Origin: Bog-159 sp035499555
GTDB taxonomy: Bacteria > Acidobacteriota > Terriglobia > Bryobacterales > Bryobacteraceae
Assembly (NCBI GenBank): GCA_035499555.1
Contig: DATJYO010000025.1
Span: forward strand, 59,958-123,957
Length of the DNA: 64,000 nt
Direction: 5' to 3'
Shown: piece after piece, positions 17,511 through 27,559 of the stretch
How positions within the stretch are numbered: the first letter of the stretch is position 1
Layout of the letters: each line of letters begins with the position of its first letter
The notes under the pieces: model-generated
What the model was told of the DNA's origin: nothing
What the model saw: the letters and a program-made list of their open reading frames with translations, nothing else
Databases searched by the model: none
Program-made: the position numbers and the translations under genes

Positions 17511-18536
17511 TTATCGCGATACAACCGCGGGCAGGACGAAATCCGCCAGCAGCGCGAAGTGCTCGGGGTATTCCGGCTGGCGCCAGTCCGACGTGCACAG
17601 CACCACCAGGTCCGCCTTGGGTATGACCATCAGGTATTGGCCGCCATACCCGCGGGCGTAAAACGCGTCGTACTGCGCCACCTTCGCGATCCACCACATA
17701 TACCCGTACCGGGCAGTCTCGCCGTAGAAGTCGCCGGAATTGTGCACGCGCACGGAATCGGCCACAAACCCCGCCGGCACGATCTCCCGCCCTTGCCAGG
17801 TCCCCTTCCGCAGGTACAACTCGCCCAGTTTCAGAATGTCCCGCGCCCGGCACAGGCCGCTCATGCCCCCCGACTGCAGTCCCACGTTGTCCGCGTACCA
17901 GGTGAACCGCTCCACGCCCAGCGGACCAAACAACTCCTTCCGGGCGAACTCCAGCACCGGCATTCCCGTGGCTTTCCATAAGACCGACCCCAGCAGGTGC
18001 GCCCCCGGATCGCTGTATTTGAATCCCGCGCCCGGATCGAAAATCAGCCGGCCGCGCAGCGTGTCCGGAACCGGGTGGGCCATGATCTTGTCGAAGCTCC
18101 CGCGCGTGGCGTCGATGCCGGACGACATGGTAAGCAGGTGCCGGATCGTAATCCGCTTCACCCGCTCATCCGTAACGATGCCTTGGAACGCCGGCAGATA
18201 ATCGAGCACCTTGTCGTCCAGCGATCGAATGTCCTTCTTTCGCAGCGCGATGCCCACCAGCGCCGACGAGATGCTCTTGGTCATGGACTGTATGTTCTGT
18301 AGCGTGTCCCGGCTAACGTCGCCGTAGTACTTTTCGAAGACCAGCCGCCCATGCCTGGCGATCAACACGCTGCGCACATGCGGCAGCCGCGCCTGGATGT
18401 GCGCGTCCATGCGCGCCAGTGGCGCGGCATCCAGTCCTTCCGCCGCCGGTGCCGACTCCGCCCAGTCCTGGGCCGGGCAGCCCGGCGGGACAACCAGTCC
18501 CGCGAGCAGAATCGCGATGCACCATCCTCGCACCAT
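17511..18536 (-). CDS. Exported serine hydrolase, class C beta-lactamase/penicillin-binding-protein-like
   Basis: From the ATG at 18536 the protein is 341 residues, with a signal peptide (MVRGWCIAILLAGLVVPPGC). The catalytic SxxK motif is in NIQSMTKSISSALVG, and KYSDPGAHLLG supplies the tyrosine motif (YSD) of the family. LFGPLGVERFTWYADNVG and GYMWWIAKVAQYDAFYARGYGGQYL match the beta-lactamase (PF00144) C-terminal half. Such proteins cleave esters or peptides in the periplasm; true beta-lactamase activity is uncertain. The longer upstream frame lacks a sensible N-terminus. The gene is divergent from the thiamine-binding protein gene. Confidence 0.88.
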   Translation of the reverse strand: MVRGWCIAILLAGLVVPPGCPAQDWAESAPAAEGLDAAPLARMDAHIQARLPHVRSVLIARHGRLVFEKYYGDVSRDTLQNIQSMTKSISSALVGIALRKKDIRSLDDKVLDYLPAFQGIVTDERVKRITIRHLLTMSSGIDATRGSFDKIMAHPVPDTLRGRLIFDPGAGFKYSDPGAHLLGSVLWKATGMPVLEFARKELFGPLGVERFTWYADNVGLQSGGMSGLCRARDILKLGELYLRKGTWQGREIVPAGFVADSVRVHNSGDFYGETARYGYMWWIAKVAQYDAFYARGYGGQYLMVIPKADLVVLCTSDWRQPEYPEHFALLADFVLPAVVSR

Positions 18537-18603
18537 GCCCCGATTCCAGCACGTGTCCGCCAACCGCGCAACCCCCCCGCTCCCCCGCGCTAGACTGGGG
18601 TTC

Positions 18604-18903
18604 ATGAAAGTAATCGCGGATTTGTGCGTGGTCCCGATCGGCATCGGGACCTCCGTCTCCAGGGAAGTCGCCGCCTGCGAGCGCGTGCTGGCTGACGCCG
18701 GTCTCCAGACCCGTCTGCACGCTTACGGCACTAATATCGAAGGCGAATGGGACGACGTCTTCGCCGCCGTCAAGCGCTGCCATGAGGTGCTGCACGCCAT
18801 GGGTGTGCCGCGCATTACGTCTACCCTCCGCTTCGGCACCCGCATTGACCGGGAGCAGCACATGGACGATAAAATACGCAGTGTGGAGGAGAAGCTGCGT
18901 TGA
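18604..18903 (+). CDS. MTH1187/YkoF-type thiamine-binding protein
   Basis: The 99-residue protein MKVIADLCVVPIGIGTSVS, with GLQTRLHAYGTNIEGEWDDVFAAVKRCHE and TSTLRFGTRIDREQHMDDKI, matches the small ferredoxin-like-fold thiamine-binding family (PF01910) across its whole length. Members bind thiamine or its analogues in the cytosol, usually as tetramers. No thiamine biosynthesis or transport gene is adjacent, so the pathway link rests on family only. The ATG at 18604 begins the conserved first strand; the open frame upstream is antisense to the serine hydrolase. Confidence 0.85.
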   Translation: MKVIADLCVVPIGIGTSVSREVAACERVLADAGLQTRLHAYGTNIEGEWDDVFAAVKRCHEVLHAMGVPRITSTLRFGTRIDREQHMDDKIRSVEEKLR

Positions 18904-18986
18904 ATCCCGCCACAGCACCACTTTCTCCTGGATAACGAGAAAGACCTCTGATAATATGGAATCGTCCTCGAAAGGCAGGTAAAGCC

Positions 18987-19649
18987 ATGGAACTCGTCCC
19001 CACCCAAGACGAGGTGCTCGCCTTACTGCGAGAAACCGGAGCTTTGCAGCAGGGGCACTTCGAATGCCTCAACGGCCTGCACACCGATATCAACCTGGAA
19101 ACCGCGCTGGCCATGCGCTACCATCGCCACGCCAAGACCCTCAGCGTGGGCCTGAGCCGCAAACTTCGCGCCAATGCCGAATTGCGCGCGCTCATTCCGG
19201 AGATCTCCATCGTCTCGGCTACTCCCGCCGGACTGCCGGTCGCCTATGGGCTTTGTGAAGCGCTGCACGCCGGCCAGGTCTACTGGGCCGAAAAGGAAGG
19301 CAAAAATGTCCCCATGCACTTCCGCCAGTTCCTGGAGCCGGTGACGGGTGAAAAGGTCATCCTAGTGGATGATCTCCTTCGCTCCGGAATGCTGCTCACC
19401 GAAGCGCGCCAGTTGCTCGAAGCCCGCGGCGCCCAGGTCGTCGCCCTGGCCGTGCTGGTCTATCAGCCGACGCCGCAGACCCGCAGCTTCGGATCTTTGC
19501 CGCTTTATTGCCTGGCCAAGCTGGAGGCCAGCTACTACGCCGACGCCGGCGCTTGTGAGTTTTGCCGCCGCAATGTACCGCTTCACCAGGTGGGCATTCC
19601 GCGGCATGCGCAAAAACGCGAGGAGCTTGTTACCGCAAGCCCTCTCTAA
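18987..19649 (+). CDS. Orotate phosphoribosyltransferase-like PRTase
   Basis: This 220-residue protein contains the PRPP-binding motif VILVDDLLRSGMLLTEARQLL (about residues 127-147), the defining signature of type I phosphoribosyltransferases. The N-terminal GALQQGHFECLNGLHTDINLETALAMRYH has the layout seen in orotate PRTases, and a terminal CEFCRRN adds a Cys pair. It lies 13 bp before gdhA, separated by an AAGGAG ribosome-binding site, so both are probably co-transcribed. The substrate may be orotate or another base; no other pyrimidine gene is nearby. Confidence 0.75.
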   Translation: MELVPTQDEVLALLRETGALQQGHFECLNGLHTDINLETALAMRYHRHAKTLSVGLSRKLRANAELRALIPEISIVSATPAGLPVAYGLCEALHAGQVYWAEKEGKNVPMHFRQFLEPVTGEKVILVDDLLRSGMLLTEARQLLEARGAQVVALAVLVYQPTPQTRSFGSLPLYCLAKLEASYYADAGACEFCRRNVPLHQVGIPRHAQKREELVTASPL

Positions 19650-19662
19650 ATAAGGAGAAAGC

Positions 19663-20931
19663 ATGAGTACAGCCGTATTAACGAAAGAGGCCCTCAATCC
19701 CTTTGAGATTGCCCAGGCGCAGTTCGATGCCGCGGCCGATCACCTCAAACTGGACGAAGGCCTGCGATCGGTTCTCAGAGTACCCAAACGTCAACTGATC
19801 GTCTCCATCCCCGTGCGCATGGACGACGGGCGTATTCAGACCTTCGAAGGTTATCGTGTGCAGTACAACCTGTCCCGCGGCCCCGCCAAGGGCGGCATCC
19901 GCTACCACCCCGGCGTCACCCTCGACGAGGTCAAGGCCCTGGCCGCCTGGATGACCTGGAAGTGCGCCACCGTCAACATCCCGTACGGCGGCGGCAAGGG
20001 CGGCGTGTGCGTCGATCCCAAGCAGCTCTCGCTCGGCGAACTGGAGCGCATGACCCGCCGGTATGCCACCGAGATCTCGCCCATCATCGGGCCGGACCGC
20101 GATATCCCCGCGCCGGACGTCTATACCAACTCCCAGACCATGGCGTGGTTCATGGACACCATCAGCATGTTCCATGGCCACACCGAGCTGGGCGTGGTCA
20201 CCGGCAAGCCGCTCGCCTTGGGCGGCTCCAAGGGACGCAATGAGGCCACCGCGCGCGGCTGCCAGTTCACCACCCGCGCCGCCTGCGAAGTCAAGGGCAT
20301 CGACCTCAAGAAGGCCACCGTCGTGGTGCAGGGATACGGCAACGCCGGCAGCATCGCCTCCAAGTTACTGCATGAGGATGGCGCCCGCGTGCTGGCCGTC
20401 AGCGACTCCAAGGGCGGCATCTACAATCCCGCCGGCCTCGACCCCGTGGCCGTCATGAAGTACAAAGACGAGACCGGCACCGTGGTCGGCTTCCCCGGAT
20501 GCGACTACATCTCCAATAAGGACCTGTTGGAGTTGAAGTGCGACATCCTGGTGCCCGCCGCCCTCGAGAACACCATCACGCTCGACAACGTGGACCGCAT
20601 CAACGCCAAGATCGTGGCCGAAGCCGCCAATGGCCCGACCACTCCCGCGGCCGACAAAGAGCTGTTCGCGCGCGGCGTGCTGGTGATCCCCGACATCCTC
20701 TGCAATGCCGGCGGCGTGACCGTCTCCTACTTCGAGTGGGTGCAGGACCTCTACGGCTTCTTCTGGACCGAAGTCGAGGTGAACCAGTACCTCGAGCGGA
20801 CCATGAATTCGGCCTTCAAGGAAGTGCACGGAACCGCCGAAAGCTACCGCGTCGATATGCGGACCGGCGCCTACATCCTGGCCGTATCCCGCGTAGCCGA
20901 AGCCACCCGTGTGCGCGGCATTTTCCCATAA
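19663..20931 (+). CDS. gdhA: Glutamate dehydrogenase (Glu/Leu/Phe/Val dehydrogenase family)
   Basis: This 422-residue enzyme shows the substrate-binding lysine motif AKGGIRYHPG, the catalytic-lysine region MTWKCATVNIPYGGGKGG, and GPDRDIPAPDVYTN. The NAD(P)-binding fold is at VVVQGYGNAGSIASKLL. LVPAALENTI and CNAGGVTVSYFEW close the family profile. The length is that of the hexameric 420-residue class. It interconverts glutamate with 2-oxoglutarate and ammonia in the cytosol. An AAGGAG site precedes the ATG by 7 bases, and a strong hairpin lies 16 bp after the stop. Confidence 0.95.
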   Translation: MSTAVLTKEALNPFEIAQAQFDAAADHLKLDEGLRSVLRVPKRQLIVSIPVRMDDGRIQTFEGYRVQYNLSRGPAKGGIRYHPGVTLDEVKALAAWMTWKCATVNIPYGGGKGGVCVDPKQLSLGELERMTRRYATEISPIIGPDRDIPAPDVYTNSQTMAWFMDTISMFHGHTELGVVTGKPLALGGSKGRNEATARGCQFTTRAACEVKGIDLKKATVVVQGYGNAGSIASKLLHEDGARVLAVSDSKGGIYNPAGLDPVAVMKYKDETGTVVGFPGCDYISNKDLLELKCDILVPAALENTITLDNVDRINAKIVAEAANGPTTPAADKELFARGVLVIPDILCNAGGVTVSYFEWVQDLYGFFWTEVEVNQYLERTMNSAFKEVHGTAESYRVDMRTGAYILAVSRVAEATRVRGIFP

Positions 20932-20946
20932 GGCGCATGCAGCCCT

Positions 20947-20978
20947 GGGGCAGGCCATCGTTCTCCGTGGCCTGCCCC
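20947..20978 (+). terminator. Hairpin terminator after gdhA
   Basis: A perfect 11-bp stem GGGGCAGGCCA/TGGCCTGCCCC with a 10-base loop lies 16 bp downstream of the gdhA stop. The downstream T tract is poor, so it may need a factor or act as an mRNA 3' end stabiliser. Confidence 0.7.
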
Positions 20979-21157
20979 GTCCTCGTTTGATGCGCCGTCC
21001 TGACCCTTTCCTTTCAAAAAGGCCCATAATAGGTCTGCTGAGATTTCAGCATCCACGGAGAGCAATCATGGCCCGCGCAAGGTCGCCAAGCACCTGGTCA
21101 ACAGTCTGAAGAAAGCTCTGCGTTAGCGGCTATAATGTCGATGACCAGACGCTCTCA

Positions 21158-24100
21158 ATGAGAACTATCGCATCCGTTTGTCTTTTTCTGCTTTTCTGTT
21201 GCCGGCTCGCCCCGGCCGACCCTTGCGGTACCCTGGCCGGCCTGAACGGCTTCATCACCGCGCGGGTCGTCAATCCGAACCTGAATCCCAACGAAGAAAA
21301 GCTCTATAACCTGGCCGCCACTGCCGGCGGCTCCAACATCTTCATCGTTACCCCCAGCGAAGGATCGGTCTACAACTTCCAGCTTTCCACGGCCTGTGCC
21401 GCCGAGCTGTTTCAACTGCAGACGGCACACGCCGCATTCCAGCTGCCGGCATCCGTGCCTGCGGCTGGCCTGGCACAACCCGTCGCCGGATCCAGCGCCA
21501 CCGCGGTGGCCGACTTCAATGGCGACGGTAACGCCGATCTCGCGCTGGTGAATCCCGGCGGCAACAGCGTGATCGTCTACCTGGGCGACAGCACCGGAGG
21601 CGTGGCGGCGGGGACCGTGTACCCGGTCGGCAATGCGCCGGATTCGGTAGCCTTGGCGGACGTTGACGGCGACGGCCGCCTGGATCTGATCGTGGCCAAC
21701 CACGGCGGCAACACCGTCTCCGTCCTGCTCGGCAACGGCGACGGGACCTTCCGCGCCGCCCGAAACTTTGCCGCCGGAACCGGTCCCGCGGCCATCGCCA
21801 TCGGCGATTTCAATCGGGATGGCTTGCCGGACCTGGCCATCGGCACCCAGGCTTATACCGGCAAAATCGTCGGCGCTGTCGAAGTTCTTCTGAACGCCGG
21901 CGGCGGCACCTTCGGACCGCCGGTCGAGTACGCCAGCGGCTCTGCCCCCCAATCGCTGGTGGCGGCCGATTTCAACGGCGACGGCATTCTGGATCTGGCG
22001 GTGGGCGACACCGTTGCCTCCCAGGTTCGGCTTTTGCCCGGCAATATGAACGGTACTTTTCAGGCGGGAGGCACGGTGGACGTCGGCGGGTATCCCGATT
22101 ATATAGTGGCCGCCGATTTCAACCACGACGGCAAACTGGACCTGGCCGTCCTGCACGGCAACGCCGAAACCATCTCCGTCGTCGCGGGCAATGGCGACGG
22201 CGCCTTCGCCGCTCCTTCATCGTACGACGCCGTGTACGCCTCGGCCGGCTTCTTCCCCATCGGCCTCTTGGATGGCGTGGGCAATTCGTTTCCGGTGGGC
22301 GACTTCAACGGCGACGGCAATCTGGACATCCTGGTCTACGACGGCCTGTCCAACCAGATCCGAATCCTGTTTGGCCAAGGCGATGGAACCTTCAGCGGAG
22401 TGCCCGCCATTCCCTTTGGCGCGGCTCCCCACGCCACCTTCCTGGCGGTCGCCGATTTCTCCGGCTCCGGAAAACTCGACGCCATCACCAACGATCAACT
22501 GACCGACGCCATCTACTATCTTGCCGGGCAGGGCGATGGCGGCTTCGCGCCGCCCGTCGATCTGTTGCTTGGACACACCGGGCCCACCAACGGCGTCACC
22601 GCGGCGGCCGTGGGCGATTTCAATCGCGACGGCAAACCCGACCTGGCCGTCACCGGACTCTATCGCGACTCCGTCCTGCTGCTCCTGAACGCGGGCAGCC
22701 CGCAGTTCGCCGCGCCCCTGGCCTTCTCCTCGGGCGGACCCAACCCCACCGGAATTGCCGCTGCCGACTTCGATGGCGACGGGAACCTCGACCTGGCCCT
22801 CGCCAACAGCGGCGTCTACAGCGACTCCGTCGGCAACCTGGTCCTTTTCAAAGGAGACGGCCATGGCAACTTCACCCAGACTGCCACCTTCAATTCCCTG
22901 GGTCCCGCGCCGGCTGTCGTCGTCGCCGCGGATCTGAATGGCGACGGCCGGCCCGACCTGGTGGTGAGCGACGCCGGCTCCAGCGATCCGATTACCGATA
23001 GCGGCCTATACGTGCTCCTCAACAAAGGCAATGGATCGTTCGGCGCCCCCACCGAGTATCTGCAAGGCACCCTGCCCGGCTCGCTGGCCATCGGCGACCT
23101 GAACGGCGACGGCAAGCCTGACTTGATCGTCAGCAATGCGAACGGCATCGGCGTCATGTTCGGTAACGGCGATGGCACACTCCAGTCGCCGCTTTACACG
23201 ACGACCGCCTTCGGCGCGGCCTCCATCGTGGTCAGCGATCTCAACGGCGACGGCATCCCGGACCTGGTCCTGGGCACCTGCTGCGCCTTCACCGAAGTGA
23301 CCTACCTCGCGGGCAACGGCGATGGCACCTTCCAGCCGCCGTTCTATATGAGCGCGGGCGATTCGCCCTCCTCGGTGGCGGTCGCCGACCTGAACGGCGA
23401 CGGCTCCCCGGACTTGCTGGTGGCCGCGGGCTACGGCGGTTATCCTGGCTCCTTGATCCCTATCCTGAGCACCGCCGCGCCCCAGACGTTCGTCACCAGA
23501 CTGGCGGCCGCCGGGCAGATCGAGCCGTTCGCCGCGGAGTCCATCGTGTCGGCGTACGGCTCCGGCCTGGCTGCCGCCACCGACACCGCATCGACCATCC
23601 CGCTCCCCCTCTCTTTGCACGGCACCTCCGTGACCGTGCTCGACTCCGCCGGCGTATCGCACGGCGCGCCGCTGTTCTACGTCTCGTCCACGCAGGTGAA
23701 TTTCGAGATACCCGCGGGCACGGCTTTGGGACCGGCTAGGGTGACGATTGCCAATCAGAACGCCGGCAGCCAGACGGCCGGTATCCAGATCGGCGCCGTC
23801 TCCCCGGGCCTATTCATGCTCGATTCCGCCGGCCTGGTGGCCGCCTGGGTGCTGCCTGTCATCTCGGGAGCCCAGCAGGGCCTGCAGCCGGTGTATCAGG
23901 TGAATTCGTCCGGCGGCGTTGACCCGCTGCCCATCGATCTGTCTGCGCCGGACGCCCAGTATTACCTCGAGATCTATGGCACGGGATTGCGCCACGCCCG
24001 GAAGGTCAGCGCGACGGTCGGCGGCGTGAGCGTGCCCGTCCTCTATTACGGCGCGGCCCCCGTCTACGCCGGCCTCGACCAGGTGAACATCGGTCCGCTT

Positions 24101-24190
24101 CCCGCTTCGCTCGCGGGACAGGGCAGCGTGACCATATCGGTCACCGCTGACAGCCAGGCGGCCAACCCCGCCAGCGTGTCCATACAGTAG
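21158..24190 (+). CDS. Large secreted FG-GAP/VCBS repeat protein with Solibacter-type C-terminal domain
   Basis: This 1010-residue protein has a signal peptide (MRTIASVCLFLLFCCRLAPA). Thirteen FG-GAP-like repeats follow between about residues 105 and 770, each with a DxNxDGxxD-type calcium motif such as DFNGDGNADLAL, DVDGDGRLDLIV and DLNGDGKPDLIV. These should form one or two beta-propellers. The last 230 residues (AESIVSAYGSGLA, VNFEIPAGTALGPARVTI, YLEIYGTGLRHA, VNIGPLP) match TIGR03437, an uncharacterised C-terminal domain common in Solibacter and relatives. It is probably a cell-surface or extracellular adhesive or binding protein. The gene stands alone between two hairpins. Confidence 0.9.
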   Translation: MRTIASVCLFLLFCCRLAPADPCGTLAGLNGFITARVVNPNLNPNEEKLYNLAATAGGSNIFIVTPSEGSVYNFQLSTACAAELFQLQTAHAAFQLPASVPAAGLAQPVAGSSATAVADFNGDGNADLALVNPGGNSVIVYLGDSTGGVAAGTVYPVGNAPDSVALADVDGDGRLDLIVANHGGNTVSVLLGNGDGTFRAARNFAAGTGPAAIAIGDFNRDGLPDLAIGTQAYTGKIVGAVEVLLNAGGGTFGPPVEYASGSAPQSLVAADFNGDGILDLAVGDTVASQVRLLPGNMNGTFQAGGTVDVGGYPDYIVAADFNHDGKLDLAVLHGNAETISVVAGNGDGAFAAPSSYDAVYASAGFFPIGLLDGVGNSFPVGDFNGDGNLDILVYDGLSNQIRILFGQGDGTFSGVPAIPFGAAPHATFLAVADFSGSGKLDAITNDQLTDAIYYLAGQGDGGFAPPVDLLLGHTGPTNGVTAAAVGDFNRDGKPDLAVTGLYRDSVLLLLNAGSPQFAAPLAFSSGGPNPTGIAAADFDGDGNLDLALANSGVYSDSVGNLVLFKGDGHGNFTQTATFNSLGPAPAVVVAADLNGDGRPDLVVSDAGSSDPITDSGLYVLLNKGNGSFGAPTEYLQGTLPGSLAIGDLNGDGKPDLIVSNANGIGVMFGNGDGTLQSPLYTTTAFGAASIVVSDLNGDGIPDLVLGTCCAFTEVTYLAGNGDGTFQPPFYMSAGDSPSSVAVADLNGDGSPDLLVAAGYGGYPGSLIPILSTAAPQTFVTRLAAAGQIEPFAAESIVSAYGSGLAAATDTASTIPLPLSLHGTSVTVLDSAGVSHGAPLFYVSSTQVNFEIPAGTALGPARVTIANQNAGSQTAGIQIGAVSPGLFMLDSAGLVAAWVLPVISGAQQGLQPVYQVNSSGGVDPLPIDLSAPDAQYYLEIYGTGLRHARKVSATVGGVSVPVLYYGAAPVYAGLDQVNIGPLPASLAGQGSVTISVTADSQAANPASVSIQ

Positions 24191-24238
24191 GGCGGTTGCT
24201 TCAGCGAGCCCTGAACCAGGGCAATCAACTAACCGCCC
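24190..24238. terminator. Nested hairpin between convergent genes (bidirectional terminator)
   Basis: An outer perfect 8-bp stem GGGCGGTT (24190-24197) / AACCGCCC (24231-24238) encloses an inner stem GCCCT/AGGGC (24208-24212 and 24218-24222). It starts at the last base of the FG-GAP gene stop codon and covers the stop of the convergent aminotransferase gene. It is therefore placed to end both transcripts. Confidence 0.55.
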
Positions 24239-25379
24239 CAGCCCCGGCGCGCGGGGCGCGGCGGACCACCTCCACCGCCACCCTGCGCACATCCTCCTGG
24301 CTCAACCCCAGATGCATGGGCAGCGAAATCACCCGCGCGCTGGCATCCGCCGCCCGCGGACACGTGCCTGCGGCATACCCGTACATCCGGTAGTTGGTGT
24401 TGTCCGCATAATGCACACCCGGATAAATCCCCCGCTCATTCAACCCGCGCATCACTTCATCCCGATCCGCCACCAGGATCTGGTACAGGTGCCGCGAGTT
24501 CAGCACTTCCTCGCGTTGCGGGGTGCGCGTCACGGCCCCGCTACCCGCCAGCGCTTTGTCGTACCAGCCGGCAAGCTGCCGCCGGTACGCATTATCCTGA
24601 TCCAGGTGACGCAGCGCCACTATCCCCATCGCCGCCATAATCGCATTGCCGTGGTATTTGAATCCTAAGTGCTCCACATCGTACTTCCATTTATAAGGAC
24701 CGCTTCCCGCCGTACGCGTGAAAGTGTCCTTGTTGATCCCCATCCACGACCACTTGCGCGCCTCCCGGTCGAGTTCGCCGTCCTGAAAGCAGACCATCCC
24801 GGAGTCCGCCGTTGGCAGATTCTTGACCGCGTGAAATGAGAATACGGCGGCATCCGCCCCGTGCCCCGCGTGAACGCCGCGGATGCGCGTGCCCGCCATG
24901 TGGCTGGCATCCAGGATCAGCCTCAGATCGCGCCGGGCGCACAACTCCCGCATTTCCTCGTACCGTCCCGCGTGCCCGCCGATACCCACGAAACAGACAG
25001 CCCTCGTCCGGGGCGAAATGCGAGCCGCTACCGACTCGGGATCCAGACACAGGTATTCGTCGATATCCGCAAATACCGGCTTAAGTCCCGCATGCGCGAT
25101 CGTATGATTGGTCGAGACAAAGGTGAACGGCGTGGTTATAACCTCGTCCCCCTCCGCCCATCCGAACCGCTCCCGCAATACCGCGAATGCCAGGTGCAGG
25201 CCGGCCGTCGCCGAATTCAGAAAGTGCGCATTCTCCAGCCCGGTGTACGCGCGCCATGCGCTTTCGAACTGAGCCGTCTTTTCGCCCGGCCCGGTCCAGC
25301 CCGTCTCCAGGGCCGGACGTATTTCCTCCAGGATCTCTTCGGTCCGGTACTTCGGCACAAACAAATGTATCGGCTTCAT
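24225..25379 (-). CDS. DegT/DnrJ/EryC1 family PLP-dependent sugar aminotransferase
   Basis: This 384-residue protein begins MKPIHLFVPKYRTEEILEEI and contains ALETGWTGPGEKTAQFE, NSATAGLHLAF and DEVITTPFTFVSTNHTIAHAG. The PLP-lysine segment FSFHAVKNLPTADSGMVC follows. These are the standard DegT-family blocks for enzymes that aminate nucleotide-linked keto-sugars. Its ATG overlaps the stop of the upstream acetyltransferase gene (ATGA). The pair would make an N-acylated amino sugar for a surface glycan. The exact sugar is not determinable here. Confidence 0.9.
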   Translation of the reverse strand: MKPIHLFVPKYRTEEILEEIRPALETGWTGPGEKTAQFESAWRAYTGLENAHFLNSATAGLHLAFAVLRERFGWAEGDEVITTPFTFVSTNHTIAHAGLKPVFADIDEYLCLDPESVAARISPRTRAVCFVGIGGHAGRYEEMRELCARRDLRLILDASHMAGTRIRGVHAGHGADAAVFSFHAVKNLPTADSGMVCFQDGELDREARKWSWMGINKDTFTRTAGSGPYKWKYDVEHLGFKYHGNAIMAAMGIVALRHLDQDNAYRRQLAGWYDKALAGSGAVTRTPQREEVLNSRHLYQILVADRDEVMRGLNERGIYPGVHYADNTNYRMYGYAAGTCPRAADASARVISLPMHLGLSQEDVRRVAVEVVRRAPRAGAGAVS

Positions 25380-25885
25380 CTTTCGTTCAGTTCGGCTTCC
25401 ATCAAAACAAACTCGCGCGAACCGGCCCGCCCGATTCCTTTGGCCCTGAACCCCAGGCGTTCATACAAGCGTAGCGCGCCTGAATTTGAGCTTAGGACCT
25501 CGCAATGCATTCGCTCCACCCCGCGCGAGCGGCCGAAGCTCATCGCCAGCCTTAACGCCCGCCGCCCGTGCCCCGCACCGCGATGTTCCCGGCCGATGAT
25601 AAAGCGTCCGAACTCGCACATCCGCCGGTCGCCGCTGAAGCCATAAAGACAGATCGTCCCGACCGGTTCGCCCGCCGCCTCCACCATCCACCACCAGTCC
25701 TGTTGTTCTCCGGATAGATATCGCTCGACGAAGCGGCAGTGAGTTTCATAGTCCAACGGCCGGTCGTCCCGGAACATGGGCCGGTTCTCCGGGTCGTTTC
25801 GCCAGCGATACAAAAGCTGGATGTCAGCAGCCGTAATTTCGCGCAACGTGATGACGGCATCGGTGAGTATTTCCCCGCCCCGCAT
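25376..25885 (-). CDS. GNAT N-acetyltransferase, likely amino-sugar (PseH-like)
   Basis: From the ATG at 25885 the protein is 169 residues. It has the GNAT acetyl-CoA site in RFIIGREHRGAGHGRRALRLAM and the closing VLSSNSGALRLYERLGFRAKG. The early LLYRWRNDPENRPMF resembles the RN-P-x-R block of PseH and related amino-sugar acetyltransferases. Translational coupling to the downstream DegT aminotransferase supports N-acetylation of the amine that enzyme creates. A longer frame upstream (to 25981) has no family similarity and was trimmed. Confidence 0.85.
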   Translation of the reverse strand: MRGGEILTDAVITLREITAADIQLLYRWRNDPENRPMFRDDRPLDYETHCRFVERYLSGEQQDWWWMVEAAGEPVGTICLYGFSGDRRMCEFGRFIIGREHRGAGHGRRALRLAMSFGRSRGVERMHCEVLSSNSGALRLYERLGFRAKGIGRAGSREFVLMEAELNER

Positions 25886-26016
25886 GTCCGTCTCTTCGCG
25901 ATTCACCGTGATAGCCCCAGCCACGCCGCGTGGCGCAGCGTCGATGCACACAGCGTAATACGCGTAGCCACGGATAAGCAAGGAAATAGGCGCTTCAGAC
26001 GGGAGCAGGGGCTCTG

Positions 26017-26121
26017 TGAAATCCGGATGATCGGCGCCTCATCCGGCTCGGCCAACTACACCCGCAACTGCCTGTTGTTGCCGGCGGCGTCGCGCATTGT
26101 CGGATTTCACCCGCGGTGAAT
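26017..26121. repeat. Cluster of inverted repeats in intergenic region
   Basis: In the 249-bp gap between the acetyltransferase start and the DUF1501 stop, a 10-bp outer inverted repeat, GTGAAATCCG and CGGATTTCAC, spans roughly 26017-26109. It encloses an 8-bp hairpin CCGGATGA/TCATCCGG (26023-26030 and 26039-26046). A short TTCACC/GGTGAA palindrome sits at the right edge. It could end DUF1501 transcription or be a decayed repetitive element. No gene is recognised in the gap. Confidence 0.45.
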
Positions 26122-26134
26122 CCAGCCTACGCGC

Positions 26135-27536
<1,402 letters not shown>

Positions 27537-27559
<23 letters not shown>

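Noticed and set aside
18987..19649. Calling the PRTase true PyrE
   Set aside because: The PRPP motif is clear, but no pyrimidine pathway neighbour or substrate-specific residues could be verified.
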